A stretch of 64,000 nucleotides of DNA. Origin: Anomaloglossus baeobatrachus (Eukaryota > Chordata > Amphibia > Anura > Aromobatidae). Both the position numbers and the translations under genes were made by a program. Below, one piece after another: positions 11,886-25,300 of this stretch; positions within the stretch are counted from its first letter, which is position 1, and every line of letters begins with the position of its first letter. The stretch lies in the NCBI RefSeq assembly GCF_048569485.1, contig NC_134357.1:67699198-67763197 (forward strand), given 5' to 3'. The notes beneath the pieces are model-generated. The model had not been told where the DNA came from, ran no database searches, and was given only the letters and a program-made list of their open reading frames with translations.

Positions 11886-12590
11886 GGAGGCATACTGCTC
11901 TGGGGTGTGGCTCATTCAAATCTGGGGGCCCATACTGCACTGAAGAGTAGCTCATATTGGTCTGGGAGCCCATATCGGTGTGGGGGTGGCTCATACAGGT
12001 CTGGGGGTCCATACTGCTCTGGGAGGGTGACTCATACAGGTATGGGGGTTCATACTGCTCTGGGAAGGTGACTCATACAGGTCTGGGGGCACATACTGCT
12101 CTGGAAGATGGATCACACAGGTCTGGGGGCCCATACTGCTCTGGGGGCTAGCTCATACAGGTCTGGGGGGCCCATCCTGCTCTGGGGGCTAGCTCATACA
12201 GGTCTGGTGCCCCTACTGCCTTGGGGGGTAAGTAATATAGGTCTGGAGACCTATACTGCTCTGAGGGTGGCTCATACAAGTCTGGGGACCCATATTGCTA
12301 TGTGGGGGTAGCCCATACAGGTCTGGGGTGCCTATACCAGTCTGGGTTGGCTTATACAGGTCTGGGTCTGGGGGCCCATAATGCTCTGGTGGGTAATTCA
12401 TACAGGTCTTGGGGACCCATACTGCTCTGGGAGGGTGGCTCATACAGGTCTAGGGGACCCATACTGCTTTGGGGGTGGCTCAAAGAGGTCTTGGGGCCCA
12501 TACTGCTCTGGAAGGGTGGTTTATACTACTCTGGGGGCCCATACTGCTCGAGGGGTGGCTCAAACAGGTCTGGGGAACCATACTGCTAGG
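11886..12590 (+). repeat. Minisatellite M2, U1
   Basis: Imperfect ~40-bp units run on the theme CTCATACAGGTCTGGGGGCC followed by CATACTGCTCTGGGGG. It yields repetitive open frames in several phases with no sign of selection. Confidence 0.85.
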
Positions 12591-13388
12591 GGAAGCAGGG
12601 GGGTGCTCGGTGCAAAGCCATCTTACAGCTTTGTGCCTGCTTCCTGGTGATGCTGCGCTGTGGCTCCTCTTTCCCTTCATCTGTGGGACAGCAGTGCATG
12701 GCATGCTACACAACACAGCTGAACGCTGTGGGAGCAGGTGCAAGACTGGCAGCCGGGAACTGATCATTGTCGCTGATGCCGGTGAGTGGGCCCCCCCAGC
12801 GGCCCAGGCCCCAGCATTTGCCCGTGTGTGCCATGTGCTGATGCCAGCCCTGCTTGCTGCATGTTGAGAGGAGGCCATCAGGACAAGTGGTGGTCCTATC
12901 CGTACTGACTTAATTTATGGTATATATTAATTTTCTCTTTTGATAACCCCATGTAAAGCATGATACATCTCTTCTTTTTTTTGTAAGATCTAATTTGTAA
13001 TATATTTTTATTTCCATGTTCCCAAATGTTGTAACGTTATATATTTACCTCAAAGTTGCATGGCCCAAGAAGGTCTGCAAGATTGTTTGTTTTTCTTTAC
13101 ATATTTCTTTGCCTTCTCCTGTCTTTAGTCAGTTGTTATTTTATGGAAGGAGTTAAATGAGACCTAGATCCAAGAACAAACTTCCCCATAAATTTATATC
13201 TAGCCAAGGGGAGTACATGAGTTCTGGGTGGCACTTAGAGCAAATTTTTCCAATTGCCATATTTGTCAAAGTGTGCAGAAGTTAAACATGGTAGTTAGAA
13301 AGGGCAGCAGACAGGTCAGGAGTTCAAGATATTTAAACTTGTTTCTAGTTCTCATCCGCTGCAAATTGTCTCCCAAACCACTAATATT

Positions 13389-13550
13389 GTGGATCTTGTT
13401 TCCTCACGCACTTCATCAAGTTTACTTACTGTCTTTGCAATGGTTAGAGAAGAAAAATGTAAAAGGCTACTTTCTTCTTCTGACCCTATTCCCTCACACC
13501 TCCTCCTATTCCTCTTCCTTGCTACCTACCTAACCTACTTCCCCGATATT
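13389..13550 (+). mobile_element. LINE-like fragment, U2
   Basis: This is a paralogue of the U1 fragment. It lacks a short internal piece that includes the CPTTCTS codons, but SDPIPSHLL is kept. Confidence 0.4.
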
Positions 13551-13802
13551 ACCTTTGTGATGGAGCTGCCCGAAACTGCCATGAAAACAATAATAACATG
13601 TATTGCTGAATTAAGTGAATCTGCCCAAACTAAACTTGAGGAAATTTTGTCAAAACTTCTCAGAGCCCTATCCTTATAATGTATAATGAAGATCGCATGT
13701 GTTATATTCTGTTATTAACATTGTTAATATTGTTCATTACAAAAATATTAAAGTTATTTCTTTTTCCCATTCTCTTCTAATGTTTTTTTTTCTTTTAACC
13801 AG

Positions 13803-13817
13803 CATCAATTACAACGA
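13803..13817 (+). CDS. 15-nt Ser/Thr microexon, U2
   Basis: It is identical to the U1 microexon, with intact acceptor and donor and phase 1-1. Confidence 0.5.
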
Positions 13818-14012
13818 GTAAGTTATAATCAAGTCTTAATACAATATTTCGGGGCAAATGTAAAATCAAAATGGAAAACTCTAAAAGAAAAACATTTTGA
13901 CATATTTTGCGCATTTCTACATTTCTTCTATGATTTTGCATTTTGCTTGATTATAAAGGGCTGAGAACTGGTTAGAATATAAAAATATTTTACCTACTTC
14001 TGCCACTTCTAG

Positions 14013-14130
14013 ATGTCTTGCTGGAAGTGGTCATCTGATTAATTCTACTATTTTCAGTATTCTTTTTTCTACCTTCTAATGTCCATTTGTGTGCATATGC
14101 CATCCGATAAACCTCACACCATAGTATTAG
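14013..14130 (+). pseudogene. Decayed CUB first-half exon, U2
   Basis: It has the same 118-nt length and splice-like borders as in U1 and the same broken frame. Confidence 0.35.
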
Positions 14131-15175
14131 GTGAGACACGGGTAGATGATTTGTTTAGCATCTACGTGACTGTACACAGTGTGACTTGTCACTTATGTAC
14201 ATGGTATTATGGCTCAGTTTGAAGGTTTGCTCTGTGACCTGTTGTTGCATGGCAGCTCTTCTCGGTGGATTTGTATCTGGGACTTCCAGCCCTTCAGTTT
14301 AAGGGTTTACCTTTGGGTAAACACCAGTTGAGTTCCTGCTGTGAGTTGGTTTGTTTTCCTTCCTAGCTCCTATCCATTTCACCTTACATGAATGTGTTTT
14401 AGTTCTCTCACCCTGAGTTTTTGTGTCTTCCTGCACACCTTCCTCTCTACTTGTTGGCAATGTGTTGCAGCCTGCCTTTTAGTCCCTCAAGATGTATGAG
14501 AAATCGCTCTACGGTGATTTAGGCGGAAAGGTCCGAGGTCATGTTGTTAATTGTGCGGCTAGGGTTTTTCTAGTCTCTACAGGGACCAGTTGGGTTCAGG
14601 CACGTTTTCTCCCTGTATTAGGTCTTCACCTTTTCTGTTACCCGTGTATGAGAGTGTTTATGTTCATAGCAAATGGTATCTCATGTGATGACTTAAAACC
14701 TAGTGAATGAAAGTCCCAGAAAACAGGGAAGTATAGTAGAAAAATAAGATGATAAATTAATCATCCGGAGACTTTGTGGTAAGAGGAGCGTTATTTGGAG
14801 GGTTGGAAGAATACTGTAATTTTTTTTTCTTTACACCTACCGGCTAATTTAATTTGCATCAAATTTATTCAACTGGAATAAAATTTCCCCCTGATTTAAG
14901 TGAATCTGCCCAAAGTGAACTTCAGGAGATTTAGAAGCAGCTACCTGAGCACATTGTGCAGCAATTTCTTTAATGTATTAACTTGTATCTATCCAAATAG
15001 CAAATATAGCAATGCATCATTATTTTTTACTCTTTGATATCGCACTTCTCACAGTATATTCCTCTGTGTATCATGAAGGTTTAATTTATTATGTACTGTT
15101 ATTAGTATGGTTAATATTCTGCTTACCAAGATTAAAACTAATTCAATTTTTCCTTTTTTTCTGTGTTTTAACTAG

Positions 15176-15211
15176 CCCGTCCTACTACTCATACTACTCC
15201 TAGTACTACTA
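15176..15211 (+). CDS. Thr-rich linker exon, U2
   Basis: 36 nt, phase 1-1, encoding RPTTHTTPSTT as in U1, with intact splice signals. Confidence 0.65.
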
Positions 15212-15727
15212 GTAAGTTGTAATGAAGCATTATCCTCTATCTATTCTTTTATTAAGACACTTATATATTGTATTATGTTTTTTTATGCTCTGAGTTACAT
15301 TTTACAAATATTAAGGTACACTTTTTCCCATTCTCTTACCTTTCTCAACACCAAGCTCACCTAGTAAGTGTAATATATGTATTTAGACATTTAATGAAAA
15401 CATATTTTTTTTTCCTGGTGTAAACAATCAGGTATCAATGGAATTTGGGGAAACCCCTTATTTATAAAGTCATAACCCCACTTATTTTTTTAAAACCTGT
15501 CAGAAAAAGAGGGTGAGGGGTTATACTTGAGGTTTGTACGCTTAGGAAGAGAAGAATATGAGTCACAGAAAATGTGCAAAAATATACAGGTATATCTAAA
15601 ACTGGTCAATCATTTAGGACACCATTGCTTGCTGCCAGGTCCAGCTCCAAGTTTTCATGGGCCCCGGGCAAAAAAGTCTCACTAAACCCCATGCATGCAC
15701 AGGCATGCACATACACAGATATGTACA

Positions 15728-16958
15728 TGTACCGCCCTGCGAGGGGCCCGGCCGTTTCTCCGCTTGCTCGGGCTGAGCCGCTCGAGGTCCGGGCTCGGGT
15801 TGTCGGTGGCACGAGCGCTTCCGGACTGGGGGCCACTTCACTCTGTTAAGGGAGAGGCAGGGGCGTGGTGGGGCGAGGCGCACAGCCGGGGGAGGTCGCG
15901 TTGTCGTCCTACGGGTCGTGACGTCACCCACAGGTCGTGGTGACGGGATGCACCACCGCTGCGGCTGGAGTGATGGGGGGGCTCGTCCGGGATCGGTGTT
16001 GCGGCCGCAGCCTACATGTTAGACCTTCCGTGGGTAGGGGCGCTGTGTCCCAGGGCCCGGCGTGGAGGGCAGGGTGCAGGTGAAATGGTTGTCATCGAGG
16101 TGCAGGGTGCCGGGCTGCGGTGCAGTGTCGTGCCCGGGTGGCACTGGTGTACTCACGATTAATTCACCCTCAGAATCACTGGTAAACCAAAGTTCGGGTA
16201 TGGTCGGGTCCCGCAGCCGGCTGCTTGTGTCCCCCTGTGAAGTTAGTGGCGGTCCCTTTCCCATGCACCTCTAGTATGGTCTTTGGCTCCCCTGCCTGGG
16301 CAGTGGTAGCCCGCTCCCCAGCATTGAGCTGCTGGAGGAGCCCTCGGTTGCCCGCAATTGCTGGCCCGTTGGATGTTTGGCCCTTGGCGGTGGCACTCAC
16401 CCGGTATCGGTGGGCTTTTGCCTTCTTTCGGGACTTTGGGTGTGGATGAACCCGTGAGGTCCAGCCAGCAATCAGTCAATTTGCCTAAACTCAGTGGCTT
16501 CTAAGCTAGGACGGGGTCTGAGTACCCGGTTTCTGGTGCTCCGGTACATGGTTGACTCCCCGGTTCAGGGCCGGCAGGGTCCAACCCTAGTCCGGTCCCT
16601 CTGGTTCTGTCGGTTGCTGTACCGGTACTCCTGCAGACGGCCACCACCGCCTGCCTGCCTGATGTTTCGGGGATCCCAGTCTCCAACCCGGGTCCCTGAC
16701 AGTTCTGCTCCTCTACCACCTCCTGTCACTGTCCCTCTCTAAACTATTCTCTTGTTTGTATTTCCTGCCTCAGGGCAGTAGTCTCCTTGGTGGGCGTGCC
16801 TTTCTGCCTGACTCCGCCCACCTGGTGTCCCCTACTGGCCCTGAGGGAGGCATCAGGTCTCCCTTTCGGGTGATGGGTGTGTCCTCACAGGGAATGGGTG
16901 TGTGTGTGTAATGTGGTAGGTGTTATTACCTGTGACCTCTGGGGTTCAGGGCGTCACA
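15728..16958 (-). mobile_element. Solo LTR fossil, U2
   Basis: It has the same ends and the same TACA target (15724-15727, 16959-16962) as in U1, so it is the same insertion copied by unit duplication. Confidence 0.6.
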
Positions 16959-17253
16959 TACACATACAGGAATACATACATATTTGAAGACAAATTCACA
17001 AATACATAGATACACACACACACTCACACACTCACACAGTGATATAAACTAACATACATAGATATACACATCATACATGCACACAGACACATTGCAGATA
17101 TTTTTAAAATGGGGAGGCCGGCAGCAGCCTCGCTCACCTCCCACGCTTGATTCCATCCAGCTTCTCCAGAGCATGTGGCTTTGCAGACTGTACTCCATGA
17201 TGACAGTCACTTTAACAGACGTAGCCGCGCACAGTGCACACTTGCACTGCTGT

Positions 17254-17590
17254 ATTTACATCACAAGAAAGGCTGGGGGCTACAGTATATACATCACAGG
17301 AGGCGCTGGGGCTACAGTATATATATATATCACAGGAGAGTCTGGGGTCTGCAATATATACATCACAGGAGGGGCTGAGAGCTACAGTATTTACATCACA
17401 AGGGAGGCTGGGAGCTACAGTATATACTACTACTACATCACAGTAAAGGCTTGAGCTACTGTATATTCATCACAGTGGAGGTGTGGGCTACAGTATATAC
17501 TTCACAGGGAGGGCTGAGGACTACAGTATATACATCACAGGTGAGGCTGGAGGCTACAGTATATGCATCACAGGAGAGGCTGGGGGAAAA
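17254..17590 (+). repeat. Minisatellite M1, U2
   Basis: Same ~33-36-bp theme as in U1, with small length differences in the TATATA stretch. Confidence 0.85.
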
Positions 17591-17664
17591 GACATTACTG
17601 GGTTATACACATTACTGGGAGACATACACATTACTGGGAGCTGAGAGGCTTAGACGTTACTGGG

Positions 17665-18362
17665 AGGCATACTGCTCTGGGGTGTGGCTCATTCAAATCT
17701 GGGGGCCCATACTGCACTGAAGAGTAGCTCATATTGGTCTGGGAGCCCATATCGGTGTGGGGGTGGCTCATACAGGTCTGGGGGTCCATACTGCTCTGGG
17801 AGGGTGACTCATACAGGTATGGAGGTTCATACTGCTCTGGGAGGGTGACTCATACAGGTCTGGGGGCACATACTGCTCTGGAAGATGGATCATACAGGTC
17901 TGGGGGCCCATACTGCTCTGGGGGCTAGCTCATACAGGTCTGGGGGGCCCATCCTGCTCTGGGGGCTAGCTCATACAGGTCTGGTGCCCCTACTGCCTTG
18001 GGGGGTAACTAATATAGGTCTGGAGACCTATACTGCTCTGAGGGTGGCTCATACAAGTCTGGGGACCCATATTCCTATGTTTATGGTAGCCCATACAGGT
18101 CTGGGGTGCCAATACCAGTCTGGGTTGGCTTATACAGGTCTGGGGGCCCATAATGCTCTGGTGGGTCATTCATACAGGTCTTGGGGACCCATACTGCTCT
18201 GGGAGGGTGGCTCATACAGGTCTAGGGGACCCATACTGCTTTGGGGGTGGCTCAAAGAGGTCTTGGGGCCAATACTGCTCTGGAAGGGTGGGTTATACTG
18301 CTCTGGGGGCCCATACTGCTCGGGGGGTGGCTCAAACAGGTCTGGGGAACCATACTGCTAGG
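17665..18362 (+). repeat. Minisatellite M2, U2
   Basis: Same ~40-bp theme as in U1. A 158-codon open frame across it (17885-18361) is a repeat artefact. Confidence 0.85.
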
Positions 18363-19124
18363 GGAAGCAGGGGGGTGGTCGGTGCAAAGCCATCTTACAG
18401 CTCTGTGCCTGCTTCCTGGTGATGCTGCGCTGTGGCTCCTCTTTCCCTTCATCTGTGGGACAGCAATGCATGGCATGCTACACAACGCAGCTGAACTGAT
18501 CACTGTCGCTGATGCCGGTGAGTGGGCCCCCCCAGCGGCCCAGGCCCCAGCATTTGCCCGTGTGTGCCATGTGCTGATGCCAGCCCTGCTTGCTGCATGT
18601 TAAGAGGAGGCCATCAGGACAAGTGGTGGTCCTATCCGTACTGACTTAATTTATGGTATATATTAATTTTCTCTTTTGATAACCCCATGTAAAGCATGAT
18701 ACATCTCTTTTTTTTTTTGTAAGATCTAATTTGTAATATATTTTTATTTCCGTGTTCCCAAATGTTGTAACGTTATATATTTACCTCAAAGTTGCATGGC
18801 CCAAGAAGGTCTGCAAGATTGTTTGTTTTTCTTTACATATTTCTTTGCCTTCTCCTGTCTTTAGTCAGTTGTTATCTTATGGAAGGAGTTAAATGAGACC
18901 TAGATCCAAGAACAAACTTCCCCATAAATTTATATCTAGCCAAGGGGAGTACATGAGTTCTGGGTGGCACTTGGAGAAATTTTTTCCAATTGCCATATTT
19001 GTCAAAGTGTGCAGAAGTTAAGCATGGTAGTTAGAAAGGGCAGCAGACAGGTAAGGAGCTCAAGATATTTAAACTTGTTTCTAGTTCTCATCTGCTGCAA
19101 ATTGTCTCCCAAACCACTAATATT

Positions 19125-19310
19125 GTGGATCTTGTTTCCTCACACACTTCATCAAGTTTACTTACTGTCTTTGAAATGGTTAGAGAAGAAAAATGTAAAA
19201 GGCTACTTTCTTCTTCTTGCCCTACTACCTGCACCAGTGACCCTATTCCCTCACACCTCCTCCAATTCCTCTTCCTTGCTACCTACCTAACCTACTTCCC
19301 CGATATTACC
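19125..19310 (+). mobile_element. LINE-like fragment, U3
   Basis: Paralogue of the U1 fragment with the same TSDPIPSHLLQ motif. Confidence 0.45.
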
Positions 19311-19559
19311 TTTGTGATGGAGCTGCCCGAAACTGCCATGAAAACAATAATAACATGTATTCCTGAATTAAGTGAATCTGCCCAAACTAAACTTGAGGAA
19401 ATTATATCAAAACTTCTCAGAGCCCTATCCTTATAATGTATAATGAAGATCGAATGTGTTATATTCTGTTATTAACATTGTTAATATTGTGCATTACAAA
19501 AATATTAAAGTTATTTCTTTTTCCCATTCTCTTCTAATGTTTTTTTTTCTTTTAACCAG

Positions 19560-19574
19560 CATCAATTACAACAA
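19560..19574 (+). CDS. 15-nt Ser/Thr microexon, U3
   Basis: Phase 1-1, S-I-T-T. The only change from U1 within the exon is ACG to ACA, which leaves Thr unchanged. The donor is GTAAGC instead of GTAAGT. Confidence 0.5.
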
Positions 19575-19769
19575 GTAAGCTATAATAAAGTCTTAATACA
19601 ATATTTCGGGACAAATGTAAAATCAAAATGGAAAACTCTAAAAGAAAAACATTTTGACATATTTTGCGCATTTCTACATTTCTTCTATGATTTTGCATTT
19701 TGCTTGATTATAAAGGGCTGAGAACTGGTTAGAATATAAAAATGTTTTACCTACTTCTGCCCCTTCTAG

Positions 19770-19887
19770 ATGTCTTGCTGGAAGTGGTCATCTGATTAAT
19801 TCTACTATTTTCAGTATTCTTTTTTCTACCTTCTAATGTCCATTTGTGTGCGTATGCCATCCGATAAGCCTCACACCATAATATTAG
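19770..19887 (+). pseudogene. Decayed CUB first-half exon, U3
   Basis: 118 nt with the same borders and broken frame as in U1. Confidence 0.35.
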
Positions 19888-20939
19888 GTGAGACACGGGT
19901 AGATGATTTGTTTAGCATCTACGTGACTGTACGCAGTGTGACTTGTCACTTATTTACATGTTATTATGGCTCAGTTTGAAGGTTTGCTCTGGTGACCTGT
20001 TGTTGCATGGCAGCTCTTCTCGGTGGATTTGTATCTGGGACTTCCAGCCCTTCAGTTTAAGGGTTTACCTTTGGGTAAACACCAGTTGAGTTCCTGCTGT
20101 GAGTTGGTTTGTTTTTCTTCCTAGCTCCTATCCATTTCACCTTACATGAATGTGTTTTAGTTCTCTCACCCTGAGTTTTTGTGTCTTCCTGCACACCTTC
20201 CTCTCTACTTGTTGGCAATGTGTTGCAGCCTGCCTTTTAGTCCCTCAAGATGTATGAGAAATCGCTCTACAGTGATTTAGGTGGAAAGGTCCGAGGTCAT
20301 GTTGTTAGTTGTGCGGCTAGGGTTTTTCTAGTCTCTACAAGGACCAGTTGGGTGCAGGCACGTTTTCTCCCTGTATTAGGTCTTCACTAGTGATGAGCGA
20401 GTACTAAAAAGCTCGGGTGCTCGAAGCTCGGGCCGAGCATCCCAAGATACTCGTGTACTCGGCCCGAGCACCGAGCCCAATGTTATCCTATGGGAGACCC
20501 GAGTATTTTTGTGAAATGACCACCGGCAGCATGTAGAAACCCTAAAAATAGCACAAAAGTCTCAGAAGAGTGCTCAAATGACATGGCAACAGCATGGGGA
20601 AGACCCCTTGAAGCATTTATCACTCAAAAGTCACAGCTGTGAACAATTTTGTCCGCGTTTTACGCCATTTTTACGGACTCACCAGAAAACCGTCCAAAAT
20701 GACACCAAAATGAATTTTCATGGCGGAAATGTTAAGGGCACATACCCAATAGTGAGATAGAGCTAATGTATGTTACTTTTTGAGATCAATACATGAAAGA
20801 TTTTACGTAAAACATTGTGTGGCACTCCGATGTCCCTGAGAAGAGATGTACATAATGGCCTCTGAGTCTAATGTGCCCATTTTGAGGAACTGAGTCTTTG
20901 TAGTATTTTCCTTTGCCAGGGCAGTCCAAAATTGTGAGG

Positions 20940-22170
20940 TTCACCAATGACCCTGCATACAGACGTGCATGAGGGCCTGTAAACCTGAAATGCCTATTGG
21001 AAGGAAGTGGGTCTATTGTAGTATAGCCCTTAGGCAGGGCAGCCAAAAATTGGGAGGCTCCACGTTGTCCCTGGATAGAGACGTGCATGAGGGCCTGTAA
21101 ACCTGAAGTGCCCATTGGACGGAAGTGGGTCTATTGTAGTATAGCCCTTAGGCAGGGCAGCCAAAAATTGGGAGGCTCCACGTTGTCCCTGGATAGAGAC
21201 GTGCATGAGGGCCTGTAAACCTGAAGGGCCCATTGGAAGGAAGTGGGTCTATTGTAGTATAGCCCTTAGGCAGGGCAGCCAAAAATTGGGAGGCTCCACG
21301 TTGTCCCTGGATAGAGACGTGCATGAGGGCCTGTAAACCTGAAGTGCCCATTGGAAGGAAGTGGGTCTATTGTAGTATAGCCCTTAGGCAGGGCAGCCAA
21401 AAAGTGGGAGGCTCCACGTTGTCCCTGGATAGAGACGTGCATGAGGGCCTGTAAACCTGAAGTGCCCATTGGAAGGAAGTGGGTCTATTGTAGTATAGCC
21501 CTTAGGCAGGGCAGCCAAAAATTGGGAGGCTCCACGTTGTCCCTGGATAGAGACGTGCATGAGGGCCTGTAAACCTGAAGTGCCCATTGGAAGGAAGTGG
21601 GTCTATTGTAGTATAGCCCTTAGGCAGGGCAGCCAAAAATTGGAGGCTCCACGTTGTCCCTGGATAGAGACGTGCATGAGGGCCTGTAAACCTGAAGTGC
21701 CCATTGGAAGGAAGTGGGTCTATTGTAGTATAGCCCTTAGGCAGGGCAGCCAAAAATTGGGAGGCTCCACGTTGTCCCTGGATAGAGACGTGCATGAGGG
21801 CCAGTAAACCTGAAGTGCCCATTGGAAGGAAGTGGGTCTATTGTAGTATAGCCCTTAGGCAGGGCAGCCAAAAATTGGGAGGCTCCACGTTGTCCCTGGA
21901 TAGAGATGTGCATGAGGGCCTGTAAACCTGAAGTGCCCATTGGAAGGAAGTGGGTCTATTGTAGTATAGCCCTTAGGCAGGGCAGCCAAAAATTGGGAGG
22001 CTCCACGTTGTCCCTGGATAGAGACGTGCATGAGGGCCTGTAAACCTGAAGTGCCCATTGGAAGGAAGTGGGTCTATTGTAGTATAGCCCTTAGGCAGGG
22101 CAGCCAAAAATTGGGAGGCTCCACGTTGTCCCTGGATAGAGACGTGCATGAGGGCCTCAAAACATTAAGT
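20940..22170. repeat. 118-bp tandem array inside the hAT
   Basis: About ten near-identical copies of a 118-bp unit are present (one is 117 bp). Each contains GGGAGGCTCCACGTTGTCCC and GCCTGTAAACCTGAAGTGCC. The regular overlapping open frames on the minus strand come from the unit and are not genes. Confidence 0.92.
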
Positions 22171-22395
22171 GTCCATTGCAAAGGAGCGGGTCTCCTGTCG
22201 TTGTAATGTCCATTCTGCAAAGAATGGGCAAAAAAATTTACCACTGGGGGTATACCTGAAACAAAGGCCTAACTCTTGTAACGGTCATCATGGTGGCGCA
22301 TGAGGAGAAGGAGGAGCAGTCCAGCGATTATCCAAAGTCCAGAAGTGTGTACCCATGGGTGACTGGAGGCACATGGCAAATTCCCGTTACAAACT

Positions 22396-25300
22396 TTAAA
22401 TTCCGCTCTCATTTGCTGGTGGTGTGGTGAAGTCTGGCCCAATCCAACCCTTGTTCATCTTGATCAGAGTCAGCCTATCAGCATTTTCAGTTGACAGGCG
22501 GGTGCGTTTATCTGTAATGATTCCACCTGCGGCACTAAAAACACGCTCTGACAAAATGCTAGCGGCAGGGCAGGCCAGGACTTCCAAGGCGTAGAGAGCC
22601 AATTCATGCCACGTGTCCACCTTGGATACCCAATAATTGTAAGGCACAGAGGAATGTCGGAGTACAGTTGTTCGATCTGCAAGGTACTCCTTGAGCATCT
22701 GGGCAAACTTAGGATTTCTTGTGGCACTACCCCGCACCTCAGGCCGCACCTCAGGGGCTGTGGTACGTGAGGGGCTGAGAAAACTGTCCTACATCTTAAA
22801 GACTGTTCCCCTACCTCTGGCGGATTGGACTTGTGCCTCTCTCGGCTGTACGCCTTGGTTGTCCACTGATTCCTGACCTATGCCGGTAGCGTTTTGTGAG
22901 GGGAATGCTTTGCCTACTTCCGTGACTATGGCCTTCCGGAACTGCTGCATTTTGGTTGACCTCTCCGCCTCGGGAATAAGAGACATAAAGTTCTCCTTGT
23001 AGCGTGGGTCTAACAGTGTTACCAACCAGTAATGATTGTCGGCCAAGATGTTCTTAACGCGAGGGTCACGAGACAGGCAGCTTACCATAAAGTCAGCCAT
23101 GTGCGCCAGACTCTTAACAGCCAGGACTTCAGTAGCCTGACCAACACGATGACTGAACATGCTGTCCTCCTCCTCCTCCTCCTCCTCCTCATCTACCCTG
23201 TCCTCTGGCCAGCCACGCTGAACCGAGGATATGACTGGTGTGCATGTCATATCCTCAATTTGGCCGGAGATTTACTCCATGTCTTCATCCTCCTCCTCGT
23301 CATAGTCCTCGACTGCACGTTGTGATGAGACGAGGCTGGGCTGTGCGTTATCACCCACACCCACTACTGTTTCTTGCTGCAACTCATCGCGCTCCGCCTG
23401 CAATGCATCATGTTTGTTTTTCAGCAGAGACCGTTTTAGAAGGCAGAGTACCGGTATGGTGACGCTAATAATGGCGTCATCACCACTCACCATCTTGGTG
23501 GAGTCCTCAAAGTTTTGGAGGATGGTACATAGGTTGGACATCCATCTCCACTCCTCAGGTGTTATGTGTGGAGTTTGACCCATTTCCCGACGGCTTAGGT
23601 GATGCAGGTACTCAACAACTGCCCTCTTCTGCTCACATATCCTGACCAACATGTGCAGAGTTGAATTCCAACGCGTGGGGACATCACACACCAGTCTGTG
23701 AGCCGGAAGATGCAAACGGCGCTGAAAGCCGGCAAGGCCGGCTGAAGCAGTAGGTGACTTTCGAAAATAAGCAGACAGGCGGCGAACTTTTACCAGCAGA
23801 TCAGACAGCTCTGGGTATGACTTTAGAAACCGCTAAACCACGAGGTTGAGCACATGGGCCACGCATGGAACATGTGTCAGCTGGCCTCGCCTCAAAGCCG
23901 CCACCAGGTTCCGGCCATTGTCACACACGACCTTTCCTGGCTTTAGGTTCAGAGGTGTGAGCCAGTGATCTGCCTGCTGTTTCAGAGCTGTCCACACCTC
24001 TTCTGCATTGTGGGGTTTGTCACCTATGCATATTAGCTTCAGCACAGCCTGTTGCCGCTTCGCCGAGGCAGTGCTGCAGTGCTTCCAGCTTGGGACTGGT
24101 GTGGAGGGTACAGTGGATGAGGATGCGCAGGAGGAGGAGGAGGCTGAAGAGCATGACATTCCGGAGCTGTAGAGTGTGGGTGAAACACTGACTGAGGTAG
24201 GGCCTGCAAACCTTGGTGTGGGAAGGACGTGTTCCGTCCCTCGATCAGACTGGGTCCCAGCTTCCACAATATTAACCCAGTGTGCCGTCAACGAGATGTA
24301 GCGGCCTTGCCCACAAGCACTTGTCCACGTGTCTGTGGTTAGGTGGACTTTGGGTGAAACAGTGTTGTTCAGGGCACGTGTGATGTTTTGTGACACGTGG
24401 TTATGCAACGCGGGGACGGCACACCGGGAGAAATAGTGGCGGCTGGGGACCGAGTAACGTGGGACAGCTGCCACCATCAGGTCGCGGAATGCTTCTGTCT
24501 CCACCAGCCTAAAAGGCAACATTTCCAGCGCAAGCAGTCGCGAAATGTTAGCATTTAGAACTGTGGCATGTGGGGTGTTGGCAGTGTATTTGCGCCTGCG
24601 TTCAAAGGTTTGCTGAATGGATAACTGAACGCTGCGCTGGGACAAGGACGTGCTTGATGATGGTGTTATTTCTACGTAGGCAACTGCAGGTGCAGGACCG
24701 GAGGAGGCTTGTTCGCAGGCAGCATGGACAGGGGATTGGCTCGCATGCACAACCAGCGAAGACGTAGCAGTGACATCAGCAAGCACTGCTCCTCGACTCT
24801 GTTGTACTTCCCACAAAGTCGGGTGCTTGGCTGACATGTGCCTGATCATGCTGGTGGTGGTCAGGCTGCTAGTTTTGGTACCCCTGCTGATGCTGGCACG
24901 GCAGGTGTTGCAAATGGCCTTTTTAGAATCATCTGGAGCCAACTTAAAAAACTGCCAGACTCGGGAAGACCTAACATTTGTACAGGCACCTTGTGTCGTG
25001 TTGTTGTTCCGGGGAACGGTTGCCTGACTTCTGCCTGGAGCCACCACCCTTCTTCTTACTGCCTGTTGGGATGATACGCCTCCCTCCCCCTGTGCACTGC
25101 TGTCCTCGCTCTGCATATCCTCCTGCCAGGTTGGGTCAGTTACTGGATCATCCACCACGTCGTCTTCCTCTTCCGCACCCTGCTCCTCCTCCTGACTTCC
25201 TGACAATTGTGTCTCATCATCGTCCACCCCTTGTTGAGACACGTTGCCAACTTCATGAGAACGTGGCTGCTCAAATATTTGACCATCTGTACATACGATC

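Larger units (their letters stand above)
7356..13152 (+). repeat. Inner tandem unit U1 (~5.8 kb)
   Basis: This unit runs from the TTA/AAATGAGACC marker to its next occurrence. In order it holds a LINE-like fragment, a 15-nt microexon, a decayed CUB half-exon, a Thr-rich exon, an LTR fossil and two minisatellites. I recognise nothing in 8354-9399, 9436-9945 or 12591-13152 beyond sequence shared by all units. A short (CA)n tract lies near 11229-11260. Confidence 0.85.
13153..18888 (+). repeat. Inner tandem unit U2 (~5.7 kb)
   Basis: It has the same order of parts as U1 and matches it closely, with the same LTR insertion site. Nothing new is recognised in 14131-15175, 15212-15723 or 18363-18888. 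Confidence 0.85.

Noticed and set aside
17885-18361. 158-codon open frame across minisatellite M2
   Set aside because: It exists in several phases, is broken in sister units and consists only of the ~40-bp repeat.
21030-22058. Series of 67-codon minus-strand open frames
   Set aside because: They are one per 118-bp repeat inside the hAT and are artefacts of the tandem unit.
20940-22170. CRISPR-like array
   Set aside because: The 118-bp units are contiguous with no unique spacers and sit in a eukaryotic DNA transposon.
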